Source: Sclerodactyla briareus
Lineage: Eukaryota; Echinodermata; Holothuroidea; Dendrochirotida; Sclerodactylidae
Length of the DNA stretch: 64,000 nucleotides
Direction of reading: 5' to 3'
Assembly: GCA_026419785.1 (NCBI GenBank)
Contig: JAODTK010002999.1
Span: 62,001 to 126,000 of the forward strand
A program made the position numbers and the translations under genes. A model generated the notes under the pieces. That model searched no databases and had not been told where the DNA came from. It worked only from the letters and a program-made list of their open reading frames with translations. Positions 11,501-21,800 of this stretch are shown piece after piece. Numbering within the stretch: the stretch's first letter is position 1; the number at the start of each line of letters is the position of its first letter.

Positions 11501-12560
11501 GAGCGGGAGGTTGTCATTTCAAAGGGTCATCGGAAGATCGATTTTGCAGAATTATTGCGATTCCCTCCCCAACTTCCAATGATTACAACAAAATTTGGTG
11601 TATGGGGGCTCATTTGTTCCTGACCAAATGGAGGTCTTTTCGGGTGTTAGATACTTTTTCCCATTGATGGCTCAAAGCGGGGATTACACGTGGGCGGGTT
11701 CTACTACCCGACTCACATTCTAGTTTATGACTGTCAACTGAACGATCGGCCAATTGATTGTCCCGCACTGCTGGGGGACATTACCACCCAGGTTACCCTC
11801 TATGTGCATGCTTCTGGCCGGTCCATTATGCAGAGGAATCATGAGATTTTCCCTATTGTGGCAATAACGCATAAGTATGTTTAAACAACACAATAGTTAT
11901 ATAGTTCTTATCTATTGGTTGGAGTAACTCCACTCCGTTCCTATTCTGTTGTCTTTCCCTCATCAAGTAACCAATCACAACAGTATCTACTAACACTAAC
12001 AACTCCGTACGCGACCTCTCTTCATAACTTATTTGTCGAATTGAAATTATTGTGTATCACTACATTGCAAGCAAGGGAAAACAAAGAGTATTTGCCAGGG
12101 GTTGTGCATATGACATCATTCATTTTTTGCATGATGGGATGCTCCCTGATATTGTGCAAAACACATGTGCAAACTTCAAGGCTCTACTCCCCTACCGAGA
12201 GTCATGATGACGTCGGGTGTGGACTGACTACGGCGGCTCTAACTTACTGGGCCTCTTTATAATTAATCTTGCAGTTGTCTTCCAACTATTAAAATCCATT
12301 GTAGTGCAGTATTTGAGAGTACGATTTACCTGTCTGCTCCAGAAATTGACCCAAGACAAATCCACGCACCGCGTTCATTTGGGAACAGAGTGCGTCGCAT
12401 GTAATTGATCCTCCTAAAAATGGTCCACAATTAGGTCGTTCAAAGTTCTTTTTTTAGTCTATGCTCACGACACGGTCCGCAACTTTATTGTTTCGTTAGG
12501 CTGGGTTCCATAGATTCGTAGGCGGGTCCTGGTTGGTCGCATGTGAAAAATCGGCCAATT
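11500..12560. other. Intergenic interval, nothing recognised
   Basis: Several short open frames occur (11690-11884, 11915-12262) but none resembles a known family and none has splice or start context worth noting. The right part may belong to the 5' side of the following L2-like LINE, but I cannot see RT motifs in it. Confidence 0.4.
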
Positions 12561-12639
12561 TGCGTGCCTTACGGAGCGGGGGGGGCCCATGTCCTTATTC
12601 AGTTTTCAGAATAGATATTGGTTCCACAGAGAGGAATAA

Positions 12640-13960
12640 ACATTTTAACTGAAGGCAAACCAAAACGAATAGGCGAAGTAAGCCTATGTCCAATGCGTAT
12701 ACGGATGCTATCACCCTGGCGATTGAATTCTGACACAATGGAGCAAACATCGCAGACACGGAGACATGGCTTGACCGCCAAGTAACGTGCATTGTAATGC
12801 AAACAACTGATTCTGAATCGCCTACAAGACAGATTATCGTTGTCTTGCCTTCCCTACCGATGCATCGAGTTTCCCGGCCAAACCCGACTACGGTACAATC
12901 CATCACGGAGATGCCACAAAAGGCAGCCCAAAATCGTGAAGAACCTCGGTGATATTTTCGATAGCTCACTTACCCATGGAGAAACAGTAACAACTCAACT
13001 CAATCGTGCAGTAATGCATTTCCACATTCGCAACATCGCTGTATCCGAATTTACATCACCCAAGACGCTGCAAAGACGCTCATCCACTCCTCGTGACATC
13101 GCGCTTTACTATTGTAACGCGGATTCTTACTGTGTTTTCCGGCAAATACTGATTGACGCGTATCCAAAAAGTACAGAACTGCCCGAGCCGCATGATACCA
13201 TGTCAAAGACGCAGGACCCCCATATCACACCGTTCTGAAGTCCACCTGCATTGGCTAACCCGTGAATTTCCGAATAAAGTTCAAGCTGTTGATGCAAGCA
13301 CCAGACGCCTTCAAATTACCATGGCCATCGCCACCATACTTCAAGGAGCTTCCGACGGTCTACGAGCCAGCAAGGTCTCTTCGATCTAATGATGATTGCT
13401 CCCTAACCATCCCGAGAAATCGGACGGCAACATATGGAAAAAGATAACTCAATGCTGCCGGCAGTTCCAAACTTTGGGATGAGCTCCACTGCTTCGAATC
13501 CCTAATGTGAAGCCTTGATCAGTTTAAAACAAATCTTACTTAAAACAACACACTTTGTTTAAAATTGCATACGGTTGTACATAATTGAATCTTCCCGGTA
13601 TAGTTCCACTCTTTTAACATACTTTCGGTAACTGTCACGTAAGTTTTATGTGTAATTTGAAGCAGTTTTTCGAAAATGTTCTCTTATTTTTCACCATAGC
13701 AATTTTCGAAAATGTTCTTATCTTTCATCCGAAGAAGCAATTTTTCACAATCCTATTCATATGAGCATTTTCCCACAGTGTTTTAACTCCATACGACTGT
13801 TTCTTGCTGTTGGACATATCAATGGGCGGCCATTTATATACTGTTTTTTTGTGTTTGATATTTTTATTCCGTTTTGTTCAGCGCCCTGAACAACCTCTCG
13901 TTGGATATTTTCGTCTATATAATTTGTTCATTAAATTATTATTATTCTATGGAATATCTT
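12640..13960 (+). mobile_element. L2-like LINE, 3' part of reverse transcriptase plus 3' UTR
   Basis: In order on the plus strand: VKNLGDIFDSSLT (about 12935-12975), the VKNLGVxFDSSL motif of L2-type RTs; a segment ending IQKVQNC (13160-13180), matching xxLQRVQNxAAR; LHWLTREF (13247-13270), where intact elements have LHWLPVxxRI; NFRIKFKLL; YFKELPTVYEPARSLRSNDD (13345-13393); and TIPRNRTATYGKR (13408-13445). The 3' region ends near GCGCCCTGAACAACC and a TATAAT..TTATTATTATT tail (13880-13945), which is typical of L2 3' ends. Frameshifts break it into several short frames. Weak AYTDAITL-like sequence near 12690 could be the catalytic YADD region. Confidence 0.75.
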
Positions 13961-14770
13961 CTTTGAAAGGCCCAGTAACGACAATGCATATGTGCTGCTT
14001 GCATTTTTAAATGTCTTTTTCTTTTCGCTAAACTTACAGTGTTTTCTCTCTAGAAACTAATGTTTCTTTGTAAATATTGATTCTTCTACATCCCGCCCGG
14101 ACCTGCATACGCATTCTCATGGGAATCCGCAGCATAATCATTATCGTTCTTAGGTGACCGTCGCTATTGGGCCTTGTGTGTGGGCGATAACCTTGCTTAC
14201 ATTTGTTATTTGATTTTTGACAGTAATTATTGCGGCCCTAGCTAATAAAAACTTGACTATAGGTGGACCGCATTTCTCAGGGCCTGCTATCAGGTCGAGC
14301 ATAATTCAATTTAAAATGTAATTGCCTCCATATCGGAGAAGTGATGGCTCGAGGTTACGTTACACAATTGGACCAGTGTGATGAAAACCTGTGGTAAAGA
14401 GCCCTAAACATATTATATATTATTATATATCCCGCAAACAAAAAAAAAAATCCCTCCCGCCCGCGTCCGGTCAGTTTACGCCCCCTTGTTTCGCTTTTAT
14501 CTATACAAGCACTGATTAATCAAATCGTTTCACTCTGAAACGATGTAGAACTAGCCGAAAACAAAACAGTGTCATGTGTCAGAATTCTCGAACAAACCAT
14601 AACTACCAATTGAATTACAATTTGCTTCAATTTTCCGTTCATCGAGTACGTCTTGTCTTGACGCGTCAGTTCATTGAAGTTCTCATCATCAGTTCCATAG
14701 GCCTTGTATACCCCGACTAAGATAGACTGCCGTCACGGTCTATTCACTCGTCGGCAGTCATTTTCCACGG
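13960..14770. other. Intergenic interval
   Basis: No gene or clear repeat is seen. There is a short AT hairpin-like run (TATTATATATTATTATATAT, about 14408-14430) followed by an A-run. Confidence 0.4.
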
Positions 14771-14774
14771 CCGT

Positions 14775-14875
14775 CCGGGCAGGTCTTTTAAGTCCACACC
14801 GGGCAGACTTTTCCAGCTCCCGGGCAGTCTTTTAGCACGCACCGGGCAGTCTTTTATCATGCACCGGGCACCTGA
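14775..14875 (+). repeat. GGGCAGTCTTTTA minisatellite, about five ~21-bp units
   Basis: Units of the form CCGGGCAGTCTTTTA plus 6-8 variable bases recur at about 14780, 14801, 14820, 14842 and 14864. Two more units sit on the far side of the following element (about 18093-18120), which shows the array was split by an insertion. Confidence 0.7.
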
Positions 14876-15087
14876 CCGGCCGTAGCCAGACATTTTATTG
14901 GGGGTGGCCATGGGGGAGGGGGTTTAAAAAATGCGGAGGGGGTTGTGCCCCCCCCATTTGGAAAATTTTTTGCATTTTCTGACCCCTCCATAAATCTGGT
15001 TCAACTTTGCCATATTCTTTGACAGTCATTTTTGATTCGTCCCTTGGCAGCGGCAAGAGGAATCTATGTATCATGTTTGTGCTTATT

Positions 15088-15132
15088 TGTGTGTGTGTGT
15101 GTGTGTGTGCGGCTGTGTGTGGCTGTGTGTGA
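15088..15132 (+). repeat. GT microsatellite
   Basis: An uninterrupted (GT) run followed by two GGCTGTGTGTG-like units. Confidence 0.9.
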
Positions 15133-15259
15133 CACCCCTTGGTCAGCACGATATCTACGAACACAAACAGGTCCCAACTTCAAATTAGTTATGTGTGTGG
15201 GACATATGGGGAGGAAGACCCCAATTGTTTTGGGGTGCCATTTCAAGTTCATTCAACGG

Positions 15260-16600
15260 TCATGAGAGGGCAAATTTCAAAAAAGCTTGTCAAGCACGAT
15301 ATCTAACGAACTGCCAGTATCGATCAAGTTGAAATGGGGTATGTGGGTAGCATGTGTGTAGGATGAACCTATTTTTTTGTGACAGGTCAAGGTCCCTTCA
15401 AGGCCATTATAGAGCGATCCTCCTGTATCTCGACAATGGAACACTTTAGAGGGCCGGCCTAAATGAAAGGTTTGTTTCGTGTCCGCAAACTCATTCTGAT
15501 TACCTACTTTGACCTCATTTGACCTTTTGACCTTGTTTGCAAAAAGACCCTTTGACCTGGTGACCTCAAGTAGCCTAATTTTTTTGTGATGACCAGATTC
15601 CTCTTGATTGAGACAAACAAAAAGTCATTCACACTCTAACCATTCTACAATACTCCTATCACAAGGCTACTGGTATGTTATGGACCTCTCTGAAATGTTG
15701 AGACTGGCTGAAGCACCTCTTGACTATAGAAAATTTGACGATCTTCATGTTCCCACAATGAACATTTTAGAGGTGGCCGGCTAAATTGAAAGTTTTGTTT
15801 CGTCCAGCAAAACCTAAACATCTGATGACCTACTTTGACCTCATTTGACTTTTTGACCTTTTTTGATGAAAACCCTTGACCTAGGTGACCGCATGCTAAT
15901 TTTTGTGTGATCACCAGATTCCTCTTGTTGAGACAACCAAAAAGTTAAGTACATCACTACCATTTACAATACTTATCCGATCACAGGCTATCGATGTTAT
16001 GGACCTCTCTGAAATGTTGAGGCTGACTGCCTGAAGCACCACTTGACTTATAGACAAATTTGAGACGTTTTTGCATTGGTATATTCGAAATGAAGCATCA
16101 AGAGAAAGTTAAGAGGGGCGGCCTAATTGAAAGTTTTGTTCGTCTCAGTCTTCCGCAAACGACATCGATGACCGTAACTTTGACCTCATTTGACCTTTTT
16201 TTTGACCTTGTTTTACCCTTTGAAACCTGGTGACCCGCAGTGCTATTTTTTGTGATGACCAGATTCCTCCCTCTTGTTGAGACAAACAAAAGTTTATTAC
16301 CACTACCATTCTACAATACTCTTCACAGGCTTCGTATGTTTGGACCCCTGCTCTGAAATGTGGAACTGCCCTGAAGCCCACCAACTTGACTAAGACAAAA
16401 ATTTTTGACGTTGGGCATTGGCATACTGGAAATGAAGCATCGTAAGGGGATTGTTGTCAAATGGCAATTGTTTGTGTTCGTTTTCGGCAACTACACTCGT
16501 GACCTCTCTTTTACCTTCATTTCCTTTGTTGACCTTTTGACCTTGACTGCTATTCAAGTGCTAAACACACCCACACACCCACACCATACATACGCACAAA
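15260..16600 (+). repeat. ~310-bp tandem repeat rich in TGACCT half-sites
   Basis: About four diverged units. Shared words in order are: GGCCGGCCTAAATGAAAG, TTTTGTTTCGTC, CTTTGACCTCATTTGACC, TTTTGACCTTG, ACCCTTTGACCT, GTGATGACCAGATTCCTC, TTGTTGAGACAAACAAAA, TACAATACTC, TATGTTATGGACCTCTCTGA and AATGTTGA. Unit starts are near 15440, 15770, 16115 and 16430. Each unit carries clustered TGACCT words (15508-15533, 15834-15860, 16181-16208, 16520-16545). Confidence 0.75.
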
Positions 16601-17000
16601 CTTGATTACATAGATTCATTTTGGCCTTCGGCAATGAATCAAAGCGGGGCCTACACATGATATTCATCTGTTAGCAGCCCTAGGTTCAGATTGATTGGAC
16701 TACGAATATGCTTCCCTATCATTTTTTTGGACTGTACAAATCGGTAGAATACACAACACATTCAATGTTTGCCATCTGAAAGTAGTAAGAGAAAAGACAC
16801 TTCCATGACTCAACCACAACACAATCCTCCTCCTGTATCCGGGGTCACGTCTTGCTAGAACTAAACGCCAAGCAACTCCTTTGTCACAACAATTCACAAG
16901 AAAGGCAGAATCACTACGCATAGTTGCGTTCTTGTTTTCCTATACAAAAACACTCTTGTTCTTGAGAAGTGGTCAAATGTTCTATTTCCACTTGGCTTCA

Positions 17001-17650
17001 GATCATAGGCGTACAGGATCTTTCATTTTTTGGGGGGGGGTGGGCATAACAAAATTTCCCCGAATCTTGGAAAGCCGCATGATGGAAAATACTACAGCGC
17101 GCGTAACGCGCAAAATTGCTTTTTTTTGTTGAAAATTCCTCCTGATTTCGCCTTTGTCCTGATTTTGAGGCATTTTCTGCCTGTATATTCGTTCTCAATT
17201 TGTTTAGTTATCCTTTTTCGGCTCCCTCATTTTGAACGAATGAATAACTTTCTTGGTATAAGGTGAGGTGTTACGCTCCCTCCTCGTTATGGGCCATGCC
17301 TTCAGCTTCAGCTGGCCAGGGATGTACCGGATGCTATATCCACAGGATCAAAATTGCAATATCTAAAAAAAACCTAACTATTTGCCCGATCTCAAATAGT
17401 TTATTATCGGTTTGTATGTAAGAGGCAGACACAAACCACGGTCTACTACTCTACTGGGGAACTACTCTCTAACTTAACTTACTGCGCACGAAGCCGCGCC
17501 AATTTTTTTTGCGCATTGCTTGGATATCTCTAGTATGAATATCCCCTATAGGCGTACGGGGGTCAATATTTTCTGGGATGGTTTTTCATCATTTTGCCAC
17601 TGTTTTCGCGCGAACTGGGAGGGCTAGCATGCCCTCCCCCTTGCACCCCG
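17001..17650. repeat. Nested CATAGGCG-ended repeat units
   Basis: A unit begins at about 17003 with CATAGGCGTACAGG and a G-run, and a related unit starts at 17549 with TATAGGCGTACGGGGGTCA. The right side closes with CCTCCCCCTTGCACCCCGCCTATG near 17634-17656, inverted to the starts. GCGCGCGTAACGCGC-like words recur at 17095, 17485 and 17855. These look like short non-autonomous copies nested within the larger insertion. Confidence 0.4.
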
Positions 17651-18150
17651 CCTATGTCGGTGGATATTGGACCACATTTAACTATTCAAGTCAAATTCTG
17701 ACTGGAATGAGGGACCGCAGGAACACAAATTGACAAATGTTGTTGGAATTGGTATCTAGGCACCCCCCTCGTATGCCGATGGTCTCTATGATCTAAAAGA
17801 AACATTGCCCACTCCAAATGGGTAAAAAAAATCGTGTATATATACTGTTACTACTGCGCGCGAACGCGCCCAAAATTTTTGCACACTGTCAGTTGGATAT
17901 TGACCAAATTGGGCTGTAGAGCTGACAGAGGCTTCTGACTAGGCACAAATGAGGAAAGAGAGAGCCGCGAAAGTGCCAAAATGTTGTTGTTCATAATTGA
18001 AAAATTAAAAAAAAAAAAATTGGGTGGAATTCGATTGGGCGGGGCCATGGCCCCCGGTCCCCCCCCCCCGCCCCCTCTTGCTACGCCAATGACCGGGCAG
18101 TCTTGTCCACCGGGCAGTCCCGCGCAGCTTTAGTAGGACCGCGCATATTG

Positions 18151-18653
18151 GCGTTCTTTCGAACTGGTATCATACCGTATATACCAGATAAAACGCGTTC
18201 TTTTCGGTACCAGTGGTGACTTTTTAAGTGTGCTTTGGAATTACTGATGAACCTCCACTTCCACGGCTTGTATCAAAATGGCGACAATTCGACACTCTCA
18301 AATCAGGATCGATAGTCTCCGAATTTCCATCCATCAATGAAATAGGTAATTCATGTGAATAACTTTATATATGAATGAGGAGGATAGGACCTGCATTCCC
18401 AATTCACTTCGAATTAAAAATTATCGTACATATGGAGCATTTAGTTTTTTTCAGGTCAAATAAGTGCAGCGTCGAACGTCAAGAAGCGGGGCTTTTCGCG
18501 TAACCAATACTCTGTGCATTGCAACTATTACAGTGGAGTTTCGATATGGCCGCTGAACGGCCCGCTGTATTGAACATGTGTTGGGTCGAAATTAAACTCA
18601 TTTCACCATTTGGGAACTCGTATGTCCGGTATATACTAGGTTCGAAAGAACGC
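18151..18653. mobile_element. MITE-like inverted-repeat element next to the IVD 5' end
   Basis: The left end GCGTTCTTTCGAAC (18151-18164) followed by ACCGTATATACC matches the right end GGTATATACTAGGTTCGAAAGAACGC (18628-18653, first 20 bases and remainder paired in inverted order). The flanks read CATATTG and TATATTTG, a possible short duplication. The element is about 500 bp, has no coding capacity and ends about 105 bp before the inferred IVD start codon. Confidence 0.5.
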
Positions 18654-18757
18654 AGTATATTTGTGCGTTGATTCAGCTGCCTGCCTCCTTCGTAACCCCG
18701 CGTCGAAGCCCGCGTGCTAACTTCAACAAGTAACATGGCACTAGACTTTACAAGACA
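18654..18757 (+). promoter_or_regulatory. IVD 5' leader / proximal promoter region
   Basis: Only about 105 bp separate the MITE-like element from the inferred start codon. No TATA box is evident immediately upstream. The transcription start cannot be read from sequence, so the leader or the core promoter may lie within the inverted-repeat element. Confidence 0.3.
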
Positions 18758-18891
18758 ATGTTCCTGGGATATCGAAACATTTTTTGAGCAGACGTAGCCA
18801 TGTTGCAATCATCACCCCTCCTCACAACCGCAGTAGTAGCTACTTCGAAGTGGATGATACTGTTTCTGGGTTGAGTGAAGAACAGCAGCAG
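18758..18891 (+). CDS. IVD: IVD exon 1: mitochondrial presequence and N-terminus
   Basis: With one T added to the T-run at 18780-18785, the ATG at 18758 opens [19 protein letters not shown] and runs in frame into [17 protein letters not shown], which aligns with the LPVDDAINGLSEEQRQ region of vertebrate IVD. The first ~30 residues are basic, hydroxylated and free of acidic residues, as expected for a matrix-targeting peptide. The donor is CAG|GTAAAG. The upstream ATG at 18735 gives an acidic leader and is less likely. Confidence 0.85.
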
Positions 18892-21800
18892 GTAAAGAAT
18901 TTGTGTGGTGCAGTGGCTGCCGTTCCCTTGATCCAGGCAAGGCCTAACTTAGGCCTATGGGCTACCTAGTTTTAGTGTGTAATACTGTATTTGCGACATG
19001 ACAGCCAGCACCCACACTGTGGTCAGTAAGTTAGGCTACTGAGTTACTGTGGAGCAATCGCAGAATACACGGCCCTCTCTTGCCAATACCACTTCTTGTG
19101 TAGCGTGTCAAACCATTTACCGATTCAAGTTGCTTACACACCACACACCAACTATAGGCCTATCCTACTTGTGCAGAGCGCCAGGCGCCACATGCATTCG
19201 CTCCTCTTGACTTTGACATATGGAAACATAGGCAAGGGAAGGACCCCTGTCCAGGCGGAGACGAGACATGGAGTCGATTGAAAGATATGACATACATTTA
19301 ATTCTGTGGAGACGGAGTTGCATTGCAAGGATTATTATGGACTATCTTACTCTTCCTGTATCGTACCTAACTTCTATATTTACTACTTTGCATGGGGCGC
19401 GAACATATACAAGGAAGGCCATTTCCTAGGCGAGACGGAGTCTGGAGTCGAATTAAAACACAGACATACTCTCTGCTTTCTGTGGAGAGGGAGTCGCATT
19501 GAAGATGAGGATGATATCTTTCCCCTTCCTGTAGCGTACGTAACTTCTATAATAATTACTTTGTCGTGATACAAACCATTGACAAAGGAAGACAAACGTT
19601 CTAGGCAGAGGACAGTGTCGTGGAGTCGAATGGAACATGGACATTAGCATAAAATGAAAGGGGAGGACGGACGAGTCGCATTGAGAGGTGTATTGAAGTC
19701 TGAATTTAATCCTAAAAAGTGGGCTTATTAATACTGTATCTGCCCGGAGAACGTATTCATAAGCTTGAAATGGAAGGGAGACGGAAAAAGGTCACATCGA
19801 GAAATGCCACAATCCCACCGCAGGCGAGAGTCAAAACAGGAGCCTACATAGACGTGCTATTCACGCATGGAGTTCTTTTGAGAACGACTCATCATTAGAA
19901 GAATGCGGAGTAGGCCTTATATGGGGTGTGTACTGGTTCTGCACATCCAATTCAATTGTTCGGAAGGGATGAAGAAGCAAACACGAAACACCCAAAGACG
20001 AGCAAGCCCGGCAGTATCTCCACAAACAAACTACGTCCCTGTGGCGAAATCAATTATTTGTTATAGCTGGCCGGTCTTTGAAAAAAAAATTTTTACTCGG
20101 GGGGGGTAACAAATCAATGGGTTGTCAGTTGTAGTTGCAAACCCCCTACCACATGATTCATGGCGTGTACTTGGACCCACCGATGATGTACTCTTTTATC
20201 ACCTGACTAATCTACGTCAGAAATTCCATTCTACGATAAAGGCATGGGCCCATTCGGTCATCGCAAGGCGGGCATGTTGCGAACGAGGGATCTTCACTGC
20301 GTCACTAATTCCGGTTTGCATTTACCAGTGGTCAGCCAGTTTAAAGGGAATGCGAGGTTGAGGGGGTCAATGAAATCAGGGTGACCCGAATAGGGACAGT
20401 GGGAATAACATTCGATTCAAATTCAGGTAGCCACTCAATTATACTGCTACCACCGAAGCAATTACCGCCTGAGCATGTTCCGCCCACATAACGAACCAAT
20501 TGATGCATGGTTCCCGCATGGAGTTCGAATGATGGACGGTGGGGGCCCTGAATGTTTTGTTACCCTGTTGCCTGTAATGCGGAAAACCACGGGCAGTTGC
20601 AATTAGAAGGCCAACTGATTTTCTCCAGAATAGAATGATTGATGCTGTAATTTTGATGAATTTTGCAAAGGCTGAATGGAGCTTAAGCTTTAATAGGATC
20701 ATGTGGCCATGGCAGTTTCCCTTCCTCATGAATAACAATGAGTGGGCGTATGTGATGAGTATGATATGATAATATATTATTTTGAGAACGACAAGACAGG
20801 GGTTCATTGACTACATCTCCAATGATAGAGTTATAATAAATGTATTGGATGTTTTGGTGTCCCTAATATATAAATAGCACTCCTCTGTATACTGTAAAAA
20901 GTATTAGAGGAATGTGACTCCATCTCAGGACAACAGGCCCTCGTGATTGCAACAGTGATGGACAGCGTCACCCTAACCCTGCTTCACGGCCGCTGGGGAG
21001 GGGGGAGCACCGATGCTCTCACGGCCCACAGACATGTTCAATATCAGTGATGCTTATTCTCTCGAATATTGCAAAGGCTGAATGGAAAGCTTCTTTAATA
21101 AATGAGCGGGCGTTTTATTTGGTAGTTATTATTTCGAGAACGACAAGAAATGGGTTTTATTGGACATCTCAAATGATAGATAAGTTTTCAAATAAAATAT
21201 ACTTGGACTGTTTTGGTTTCCCTAATAAATGGGCTTGTCCATGTAATGGTACTACCTATTATACAGAACATTCCAGGACATAATATATATTATGAAAAAT
21301 TTTATCTTGGTATAACATAGTAAATACGGTACCCATGATAACTTATATAAATAAGGAGAATTTGAAGAGACCAAAAAACCAAAATTCATAGAAAAGGTCA
21401 AAGATAAAAATTAATTGTGTTAATTGTTTGTAAAACTTCATAATATCCTCTAAAGAGTCTTGAAACCCGAACTCAGTTCCAGCCAGTTGTTCCGTCCAGA
21501 AATAGAAAAAATAACCGGGTACGGCCGGTCTTTTCTGTGCAGTAACCGGCTGGTGGAACTAGTAGACGTGCTCAAAGTCATTTAACCTGAAAGTATAGTA
21601 CAACATAGTATCCTAAAACTTAAAAAAGTAATATTATTTTTAATCATTGTTACATAGTAAAGTGAAGGCTTCGTTTCTCCATGTACATGTATGCCCCCAG
21701 TGATCATGACTTGTAAGAAGTGACCATCAAATGACCACAGCACTAATGTTACAACATTGATTGTAAATTATACACTTTAAAACAGGATGATTCCAGTTAA

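Larger units (their letters stand above)
14879..18089. mobile_element. Non-autonomous DNA transposon-like insertion (3.2 kb)
   Basis: The left end reads GCCGTAGCCAGACATTTTAT (14879) and the right end reads TTGCTACGCCAA (18078-18089), an inverted CGTAGC end, with G-rich/C-rich subterminal tracts on each side. The flanks both read TGACCG (14873-14878 and 18090-18095), a candidate 6-bp target-site duplication, and both flanks belong to the same GGGCAGTC minisatellite. No transposase is visible inside. The interior holds a GT microsatellite, ~310-bp tandem repeats and nested CATAGGCG-ended units. The TSD may be partly coincidental because the flank is repetitive. Confidence 0.55.

Noticed and set aside
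18735..18798. Upstream ATG at 18735 as the IVD start
   Set aside because: It gives an acid-containing leader that hits a stop; the ATG at 18758 gives a good mitochondrial presequence after one homopolymer correction.
18479..18808. 109-codon minus-strand frame over the IVD start
   Set aside because: It overlaps the MITE-like element and IVD exon 1 on the opposite strand and has no known-family resemblance.
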